Shown piece by piece: positions 58,256 through 64,000 of a stretch of 64,000 nucleotides of DNA. The notes below the pieces were generated by a model that was given only the letters and a program-made list of their open reading frames with translations, had not been told where the DNA came from and ran no database searches. Position 1 is the stretch's first letter, and each line of letters opens with the position of its first letter. The stretch is from QYQD01 sp040754095 (GTDB taxonomy: Bacteria; Desulfobacterota; QYQD01), in contig JBFMFO010000001.1 of assembly GCA_040754095.1 (NCBI GenBank), positions 62,001 through 126,000 on the forward strand, given 5' to 3'. The position numbers and the translations under genes are program-made.

Positions 58256-60307
58256 TTATGGCTTTCGGAAAACCGGTTGCACCGGTTCGCCTTCGAGCCT
58301 CTGTGCCGCATCCCCGCATTTGATGGTCCCGGCCAGTATCTCCAACGCCGTCCGATACACACGCAAGGTATAGTCGATATCCGCATCGCTGTGGCTGAAA
58401 CAGATATTCTGGCCTCCGGAGAATAGTATCCCTCGCTTCAGGCATTCCTGCTGGAACAGGCTTTTGAAGACCAGGGACTCTTCTCCGTTCTCGTCCTTGT
58501 AGGTGATAACCGTACGTGGCGGCAGACCGATACATCTTGTAAAAGCATCTACACCGAACTCTCGCGCCAGGACATTGTATCCGTCCTTCAACTTCGTCCC
58601 CTGCTCCCAAAGGTGACCGATTACATTTTGCCTGCGGATCTCGGCAATGGTAGCCACCGCTGCCGCCAGAGAAATTGTCTCGCCTCCGAAGGTAAAGGAA
58701 AAGAATATCTCGTCAAAAACCTCCATCACCTCACGGCGTCCCGCCACTGCCGCAATCGGGTATCCGTTGCCCATAGCCTTTCCAACGCAAGCCAGATCAG
58801 GTACAACTCCGAAGAACTCTTGCGCTCCGCCCAGTGCCAGGCGAAAGCCCGTAACTACCTCGTCGAAAACCAGTAATGCCCCTTCGCGCCGCGTCAATTC
58901 CCGCACCTGTTGCAGGAACCCGTCGCGCGGCTCTATTACTCCAACCGGCTCCATGATTACCGCTGCTACCCGGCCCTTGTGCTGGTCAAATATCCGTTCC
59001 AGGCTGGAAATATTGTTGTATTCAAAGGCAACGGTCAGTTCCTGTACGGCCTTCGGCACTCCCTTGTTCCTTGTGGTGGTCCCTATGTACCAATCCTGCC
59101 AGCCGTGATAGCCGCAGCAGGCCACGATCTCCTTGCCGGTATAGGCCCGTGCAACACGGACAGCCCCTGCGGTGACATCGGATCCGTTCTTTCCGAAGCG
59201 TACCATTTCGGCACAGGGAATAATCTCAACGAGCATTTCTGCCGCTTCCACTTCCAGCGGATGCGGCAGTGAAAATGTTGTCCCATCCTGCATTTGGCGG
59301 TTAACCGCCTCGGTTATGGCCGGATAGTTGTGGCCCAGAATGATCGGTCCCAGGGCCATAGGATAGTCGATATATTCATTGCCATCGACATCCCACACGT
59401 GGCTACCAGAACCCCGTTGGAGAAAAACCGGCGCGACTCCCTGCACAAACTGCGAGGGCCCCTTGCTGAAGGTCTGGCTGCAGGAGGGAATAAGTCGCGC
59501 AGCTTTTGCCTTTAGCTCAACGGAGTTCTTCAGTCCTCTCGTTACCGGGGAAATACGAGGCTCTCTCGCCAGGGAAACATAGTACCCGCTGTTTCGAACA
59601 CTACCCTGGTTGATTTTCGCTAAATCCGGCTCCTGATCGAGCAGATTCGTGACATCAGAGAGAGCAAAGAGCCGGCCGTTACCGCCCAGTCTGGCGTAAA
59701 CGGCACGTACGAAGTCCAGATCACGCGTCTCATCAACACTCCATCGAAATCCGCAGGCAGACAGATCTACGGCGTTTTCAACGTTCATCAGTCGGAACCG
59801 TCCTGAGGTGCGAACGTATGGCGTTACGTGTTCCCGCTCGCTTGCCCGCCTTGCTTCCCTCCAGGCCGCCTCTAATGCCGCAAACGTAAATACTTCCGTA
59901 TCCAGACCATCAGGGTACGTGTATCTCAGCGTGTTGGAGACGTAATCGTAATCGCCTCCGAGATAGACACGAATTACCCTGTCAACGACATCGGGATCGA
60001 TCAGCGGGCAGTCCGCGGTGATACGAACCACCCCATCCGCACAAAATGTCTTTGCAGCCTGATAAAAACGGTCGAGCACATCCGCCTCATTACCGCGAAA
60101 ATACTCGATTTCATGTCTCATACAGAAATCGGCTACAGGATCGTCGGCCTGGTTTACTGAAGTTGCTACTACCGCTTTGTCAACAGACGGGACTGTCCGC
60201 ACCCTGTTCCACACATGCCAGAGCATGGGTTTCCCGCAGATGTCTGCAAGCACCTTGCCCGGCAGTCGTGTCGAACCCATACGTGCCTGAATAATAGCCA
60301 AAATCAT
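58256..60307 (-). CDS. SpsF-type cytidylyltransferase fused to a class III aminotransferase
   Basis: 683 aa. Residues 1-245: CTP-dependent sugar nucleotidyltransferase (LAIIQARMGSTRLPGKVLAD, RITADCPLIDP), the likely CMP-nonulosonate synthase (PseF role). Residues about 260-670: PLP aminotransferase resembling glutamate-1-semialdehyde aminomutase, with VFDEVVTGFR (Asp482) and Lys510 in CVGKAMGNGYPIAAVAG. Both domains look intact. Such an aminotransferase is not part of the standard pseudaminate route, so an extra amino group on the sugar is possible. The order in the cluster supports nonulosonate activation. Confidence 0.88.
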   Translation of the reverse strand: MILAIIQARMGSTRLPGKVLADICGKPMLWHVWNRVRTVPSVDKAVVATSVNQADDPVADFCMRHEIEYFRGNEADVLDRFYQAAKTFCADGVVRITADCPLIDPDVVDRVIRVYLGGDYDYVSNTLRYTYPDGLDTEVFTFAALEAAWREARRASEREHVTPYVRTSGRFRLMNVENAVDLSACGFRWSVDETRDLDFVRAVYARLGGNGRLFALSDVTNLLDQEPDLAKINQGSVRNSGYYVSLAREPRISPVTRGLKNSVELKAKAARLIPSCSQTFSKGPSQFVQGVAPVFLQRGSGSHVWDVDGNEYIDYPMALGPIILGHNYPAITEAVNRQMQDGTTFSLPHPLEVEAAEMLVEIIPCAEMVRFGKNGSDVTAGAVRVARAYTGKEIVACCGYHGWQDWYIGTTTRNKGVPKAVQELTVAFEYNNISSLERIFDQHKGRVAAVIMEPVGVIEPRDGFLQQVRELTRREGALLVFDEVVTGFRLALGGAQEFFGVVPDLACVGKAMGNGYPIAAVAGRREVMEVFDEIFFSFTFGGETISLAAAVATIAEIRRQNVIGHLWEQGTKLKDGYNVLAREFGVDAFTRCIGLPPRTVITYKDENGEESLVFKSLFQQECLKRGILFSGGQNICFSHSDADIDYTLRVYRTALEILAGTIKCGDAAQRLEGEPVQPVFRKP

Positions 60308-60317
60308 ATTTTCCTTC

Positions 60318-60428
60318 TCTCAGCCACAGAGCGCACAGAGTTCACAGAGAATATTTTTTAAAATCCCTCTGTGATCTCCGTGGCAAGCATCTGCTCATTT
60401 CTTTCCTGAGTTCCTGAGTTCCAGATTC
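60318..60428. repeat. CACAGAG-word inverted repeat plus CAGGAA words
   Basis: AGCCACAGAGCGCACAGAG and TTCACAGAGAATATTTT face TCCCTCTGTGATCTCCGTGGC, a gene-less version of the GxxExxY unit ends. Then TTTCCTGAGTTCCTGAGTTCC, which codes for the last residues of the oxidoreductase. Confidence 0.82.
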
Positions 60429-61414
60429 AATATCTTCTTTATTTGTCCGTCGTGCGCCGATTCCTTGGCTGCCAGGATGGCCTGGAGGATTTTCACCCCG
60501 CTATGGATATCCGTAATCGTTTGCTCCCCGTTCCGTACGCAATCCAGAAAATGCTTCATCTCCTCGACATACATCATATTCAGGTCATAGCCGCCCGGCT
60601 CCTGGAATACCTCCCACATTCCTTCCTTTGCCTTATAGAGACGAACCTCACGGTCGTTGAAGTCCCATTTCAATGTTCCCTGTTCTCCAAAAAACTCATA
60701 GTTCCTCTGATAGCGTCTCTGCGTATAGTCGAGATGGATTTCGCCGATAGTGCCGCTCCTGAATCTCAGAATCAGCTCGGCGGTATCTTCTGTATCGATT
60801 TCGAGATCGCTCAGTTTCCCGGCCATACAAAAGATCTCTTTTATATCGCCCATGAACCAGCTCATATAGTCAAACTCGTGGGAATCAAAAAGGATACCAC
60901 CGCCAAGCTCCCGCCGGGCGCTGTAAGTCTTCCGATAGTCCTCCCACGGGTGCCAGTCGGGCAGATACTGACCAAACTGGCACCGCACCGACAGCACTCT
61001 TCCCAACACGCCGGATTCGAGGATTTTTTTCATCTTTACAAAGCTCGGGTGGAATTTGAAGTTAGTACCGATTAAGGTAATAAGCTGTTTCCTCTCCACC
61101 TCTTCCAACAAATCGGCTGTTTGATCGAAGCTGTTCGACAATGGTTTTTCGATAAAAAGATGGCATCCTGTTCTCGCAGCCTCCAGAGCCAGAGGAACAT
61201 GAAGGCTCGGAGGCGTGCCGATAACGACCGCGTCAGGCCTTGCCGCTAAAACGTCCGGAAGCCTGGAGAACCCTGTAATGCCATTCTCCGCTCTCACAGT
61301 ACTAAGCCGTTCAGGGTCGGCATCGCATCCGATAATGTCCTGTACACCCAGAGAAATCAGATTCCTGATGTGACGTCTTCCAATAGAGCCACAGCCAATA
61401 ACAGCGATCCTCAT
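60395..61414 (-). CDS. Gfo/Idh/MocA-family sugar oxidoreductase
   Basis: 339 aa. The NAD(P)-binding start MRIAVIGCGSIGRRHIRNLI, the EKPLSNS active-site motif and the GGGILFDSHEFDYMSWFMG stretch are typical. It oxidises or reduces a sugar hydroxyl. It is not part of the standard pse route; paired with the class III aminotransferase it could make the keto group that is then aminated. The C-terminal residues (LELRNSGKK) and stop are read from a CAGGAA-word repeat. Confidence 0.88.
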   Translation of the reverse strand: MRIAVIGCGSIGRRHIRNLISLGVQDIIGCDADPERLSTVRAENGITGFSRLPDVLAARPDAVVIGTPPSLHVPLALEAARTGCHLFIEKPLSNSFDQTADLLEEVERKQLITLIGTNFKFHPSFVKMKKILESGVLGRVLSVRCQFGQYLPDWHPWEDYRKTYSARRELGGGILFDSHEFDYMSWFMGDIKEIFCMAGKLSDLEIDTEDTAELILRFRSGTIGEIHLDYTQRRYQRNYEFFGEQGTLKWDFNDREVRLYKAKEGMWEVFQEPGGYDLNMMYVEEMKHFLDCVRNGEQTITDIHSGVKILQAILAAKESAHDGQIKKILNLELRNSGKK

Positions 61415-61438
61415 ATTATTTGTTCACCGTTCTCCACC

Positions 61439-62857
61439 TCACAGCTTATTCCCTGTTTTTTCGAGCGCATGCAGCACGCGCCCCACATCCTTCTCGGACA
61501 TTCCGGGGAACATGGGTATGGACAGGCAATGCCGGAAAAAGTGCTCGGCATTGGGCCAGCTATCGGCCTTAAATCCCAACTTCTGGTAAAAAGGGTGCCT
61601 GTAAACTGGTATGTAATGGACCTGTGTGCCCACTCCCATCCTCTTAAGCTCTGCCATGACCTCGTCTCTCGACATCCTGGCCTCATCATCCGTACGTACG
61701 GCATAAAGGTGGTATGAGGATTGATACCCGTCCGGCTCCGTCTGATGACGTAATTTGGGGAGCCCTTCTATTATTCGTGAATACTGCCCGGCAATGGAAC
61801 GCCTTCGCTCCACGAAAGACCCTATTTTGTTCAGTTGAGATCTCCCGAGGGCACACTGGATATCGGTAATCCGGTAGTTATAGCCGAGGTCCTGCATCTC
61901 GTAGTACCATGAAGGCCAAATACGTTCACCGTTATCCGTTAACCGTTGTCCGTTGTCCGTTGTCCGGCCTCTTGCCGGTGAACCGTGAACGGTGAACGGT
62001 GAACGGACTATGCCATGGTTTCTGAGGAGCACAAGACGCCCATACAGAGCTGCGTCGTTGGTAGTCACCATACCACCTTCACCCGTAGTGATATGTTTAA
62101 CAGGATGAAAGCTGAACACAGTCATATCAGAATGAGAGCAACTTCCGATATCAATCCATCGCCTGTCTTCTTCCTTCCCTACTCTGTACCTGGCCCCCAG
62201 AGCATGGCAGGCGTCCTCAATAATGACTAAATCAAATTTTTTTGCGACCCGGTGGATTTCAGACATGTCGCAGGGAAGGCCGGCAAAGTGAACAGGAATG
62301 ACGGCGCGAGGCGTGGATATTGATCGTTCCCCGTTGACCGTTGCCCGACCTCTTGACGGTGAACGGTCAACGGGCAACGGGGAACGGCTTTCCAGGTACT
62401 CTTCAAGCCTGCTCGCATCCAGATTGAATGTTGCAGGGTCAATATCCACGAAAGCGGGCCGGGCGCCCACATAAAGCGCACAGTTGGCCGTGGCCACAAA
62501 AGTAATCGGGCTGGTTATAACCTCATCTCCCGGACCAAGGCCGGCTGCTAAACATGCCAGATGCAGCGCAGCCGTCCCGCTGTTCACCGCTACAGCGTAT
62601 CTGGAACCGACATAGACGGCAAAAGCCTCCTCAAATTCCCGCACCCTGGGGCCCTGGGTTAGCCAGTCCGATCGCAGAGTCTCAATCACTGCAGCTATGT
62701 CGTCGTCATCAACCGACTGCCGGCCGTAGGGAATAAGGGGACGCTCACCGTTATCCGTTGACCGTTCACCGACATTCTTCGTGGCCCGTTGACCGATGTT
62801 CTTTACAGAAATCCGTTGGTTTCCTCTGTGCATCCTATGTCCTCTGTGGCTTAACAT
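61439..62857 (-). CDS. pseC: UDP-4-amino-4,6-dideoxy-N-acetyl-altrosamine transaminase
   Basis: 472 aa DegT/DnrJ/EryC1 aminotransferase; PLP on Lys254 (TVFSFHPVKHITTGEGGM), IIEDACHALGARY for the cofactor Asp. Family blocks (IPYGRQSVDDDDIAAVIETL, VNSGTAALHLACLA) are in order. The first about 38 residues and two internal inserts (about 158-181 and 285-312) are heptamer-repeat sequence in frame. Removing them leaves about 384 aa, the normal length. Starts at 62857 or 62833, both in repeat. It acts after PseB. Confidence 0.93.
   Translation of the reverse strand: MLSHRGHRMHRGNQRISVKNIGQRATKNVGERSTDNGERPLIPYGRQSVDDDDIAAVIETLRSDWLTQGPRVREFEEAFAVYVGSRYAVAVNSGTAALHLACLAAGLGPGDEVITSPITFVATANCALYVGARPAFVDIDPATFNLDASRLEEYLESRSPLPVDRSPSRGRATVNGERSISTPRAVIPVHFAGLPCDMSEIHRVAKKFDLVIIEDACHALGARYRVGKEEDRRWIDIGSCSHSDMTVFSFHPVKHITTGEGGMVTTNDAALYGRLVLLRNHGIVRSPFTVHGSPARGRTTDNGQRLTDNGERIWPSWYYEMQDLGYNYRITDIQCALGRSQLNKIGSFVERRRSIAGQYSRIIEGLPKLRHQTEPDGYQSSYHLYAVRTDDEARMSRDEVMAELKRMGVGTQVHYIPVYRHPFYQKLGFKADSWPNAEHFFRHCLSIPMFPGMSEKDVGRVLHALEKTGNKL
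61922..62009. repeat. Heptamer hairpin inside pseC (insert 2)
   Basis: Arms CGTTCACCGTTATCCGTTAAC with GTTGTCCG repeats, loop GGCCTCTTGCC, and CGGTGAACCGTGAACGG with GTGAACG repeats. In frame on the minus strand (SPFTVHGSPARGRTTDNGQR). The CCTCTTG loop is shared with insert 1. Confidence 0.9.
62322..62388. repeat. Heptamer hairpin inside pseC (insert 1)
   Basis: Arms GTTCCCCGTTGACCGTTGCCC and GGTGAACGGTCAACGGGC around ACCTCTTGA; a nearly perfect hairpin of about 27 bp stem. In frame on the minus strand (PVDRSPSRGRATVNGERS). Confidence 0.9.
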
Positions 62858-62860
62858 ACG
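62738..62860. repeat. Heptamer and CACAGAG-word repeats coding the PseC N-terminus
   Basis: CACCGTTATCCGTTGACCG, TTCACCGAC, CCCGTTGACCGATG, then TCCTCTGTGCATCC and CCTCTGTGGCTTAAC. Together they encode all of the first about 38 residues, including both candidate start codons. Confidence 0.85.
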
Positions 62861-62865
62861 TATTC

Positions 62866-62897
62866 TGTCGGTGAACGGTGAACGGTCAACGGTGAAC
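62866..62897. repeat. Heptamer array at the end of pseB
   Basis: GTCGGTGAACGGTGAACGG and TCAACGGTGAAC. It provides the last residues (VHR) and stop of pseB. Confidence 0.85.
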
Positions 62898-64000
62898 TCC
62901 TTCCAAGCCTTCTTCGGAATTCAGCATATTTAAGATCACCTTCTCGTTTAAATGATGAATAGTGGATAATAATTCGTGAGCCGAATCGTCTTCCGCCGCT
63001 TGGGAGTCGTAGATGATTTCCCTCAAATGATCCTCCGTCAGCCATTCGTCATTCTTATCGCTGGTGTATACAAAGCCATCCGGCAACTTCTGACCGATGT
63101 CATAACGATTACGGTCTTCCCACCATGAATAGCTTGGCATGATGATATACATACCATCGTAGGCAACAGTGTTCCGCCCTTCCTCCTCTGTAATCAGAGC
63201 CTCATGGAGTTTCTCGCCCGGCCTTATCCCTATAAATCCGATTTCACATCCCGGGGCTACTGCTCCGGCTAAATCCATGATCTTCATACTTGGTATCTTA
63301 GGCACAAAAATTTCCCCTCCCTGCATATGGCAGAGGGCCTTAATAACCAATTCAATCGCCTGATCGAGCGTAATCCAGAACCTGGTCATACGTCTGTCCG
63401 TTATGGTTACCTTTCCGCTCTTTTTCTGCTCTTTGAATAGAGGGATAACGCTGCCTCTACTTCCAATAACATTGCCGTACCGCACGCAACAAAACCGCGT
63501 ACCCCGTGAACCGGAGTAGGAATTTCCCTGGATGAAAAGCTTGTCCGCACAGAGTTTGGTAGCTCCATAGAGGTTGACCGGGTTTACGGCTTTGTCCGTA
63601 CTCAGTGCCACTACCTTCTTCACACCGGTGTTGATGGCGGCATCGATGACATTCTGCGCCCCGTAGATATTGGTTTTTACCGCCTCAAAAGGATTATATT
63701 CGCAGGAGGGAACCTGCTTAAGCGCTGCGGCATGTACGACTATATCTACTCCCTCCATCGCCCTTTTTAAACGGTCAGCATCTCTTACATCACCGATAAA
63801 GTACCTTAAAACCTCCTCGCCGAATTGTTGGCGCATCTCATGTTGTTTTAACTCATCACGACTGTAAATTCTTATGACCTTTGGGTTATATTTTTCGACC
63901 ATTACCTTACAGAAATGCTTTCCAAAAGACCCCGTCCCACCGGTTAAGAGAATCGATTGTTTTTCCCAATCTATCTTTCCGATGTCGGCATTCCCTTTTT
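62886..64000 (-). CDS. pseB: UDP-N-acetylglucosamine 4,6-dehydratase, inverting (start beyond window)
   Basis: First step of pseudaminic acid synthesis. The reading frame runs to the window edge; the visible N-terminal part includes the Rossmann motif SILLTGGTGSFGKHFCKVM upstream of the internal ATG at 63902, so the gene is longer than an ATG-to-stop call suggests. Catalytic Asp-Lys and Tyr lie in LSTDKAVNPVNLYGATK. RYGNVIGSRGSVIPLF and the MTRFW substrate stretch are typical of PseB. The C-terminal VHR is repeat-encoded. Confidence 0.94.
   Translation of the reverse strand, partial: KGNADIGKIDWEKQSILLTGGTGSFGKHFCKVMVEKYNPKVIRIYSRDELKQHEMRQQFGEEVLRYFIGDVRDADRLKRAMEGVDIVVHAAALKQVPSCEYNPFEAVKTNIYGAQNVIDAAINTGVKKVVALSTDKAVNPVNLYGATKLCADKLFIQGNSYSGSRGTRFCCVRYGNVIGSRGSVIPLFKEQKKSGKVTITDRRMTRFWITLDQAIELVIKALCHMQGGEIFVPKIPSMKIMDLAGAVAPGCEIGFIGIRPGEKLHEALITEEEGRNTVAYDGMYIIMPSYSWWEDRNRYDIGQKLPDGFVYTSDKNDEWLTEDHLREIIYDSQAAEDDSAHELLSTIHHLNEKVILNMLNSEEGLEGVHR

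Overview
The window is about 64 kb of bacterial chromosome, roughly half G+C by eye. It reads like a motile, flagellated Desulfobacterota (former Deltaproteobacteria) relative. The pointers are a phosphoglycerate-mutase-like proposed homoserine kinase beside hom, a RecG with a long N-terminal extension, a DUF1844 protein, a CD1871A-type CXXC microprotein, an EI/HPr pair without sugar permeases in view, and many HDOD, HD-GYP and PilZ signalling genes. The lineage call is inference; there is no rRNA here.

Left part (1-21.4 kb): housekeeping. Minus strand: the proposed homoserine kinase (cut by the window edge), hom and recG. Plus strand: a class V aminotransferase with serA (serine synthesis), a DUF1844 protein, an HtrA/Do protease, ispE, tRNA-Gln(TTG), prs, rplY and pth. 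Minus strand again: a thiamine-binding-type protein, a 43-residue CXXC membrane microprotein and a polyferredoxin (a tight set), then ptsH-ptsI, rsmI, and an HDOD plus HD-GYP pair.

Middle (21.4-41 kb): motility and signalling. motAB has a near-perfect sigma-28 promoter. On the minus strand follow sensor kinases, cheZ, a PilZ protein behind a sigma-54-type promoter, response regulators, fliS, fliD, flaG and a flagellin gene behind a second sigma-28 promoter.

Right part (41-64 kb): one long minus-strand flagellar glycosylation island. It holds pseB, pseC, a Gfo/Idh oxidoreductase, a cytidylyltransferase-aminotransferase fusion, a PseG-PseH fusion, pseI, an N-acetyl-sugar amidotransferase with its own HisH/HisF pair, a GNAT enzyme, a double GT2 protein, a Maf flagellin glycosyltransferase, a Maf N-domain-only paralogue, a GT9 protein and a GT2-TPR protein. 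Together they predict a pseudaminic-acid-type, probably amidinated, sugar placed on the flagellin encoded next door.

The most striking feature is the material between genes. Nearly every gap holds one of several families of short-word, self-complementary repeats: heptamers of the GTGAACG type, CACAGA words, CAGGAA words, TTTCAGC words, AATTCG words and G/C blocks. They are usually arranged as inverted arms and are often nested inside one another. Four GxxExxY (PD-(D/E)XK-like) genes lie inside such units, two of them with clear terminal inverted repeats, one with shorter ones and one with only repeat-rich flanks. A remnant of an S23/four-helix-bundle gene lies between heptamer arms. One module has a filled and an empty site. 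Heptamer repeats also sit in frame inside pseC and pseG and supply start or stop codons to many genes. I regard this repeat/cargo system as the main candidate for something undescribed.
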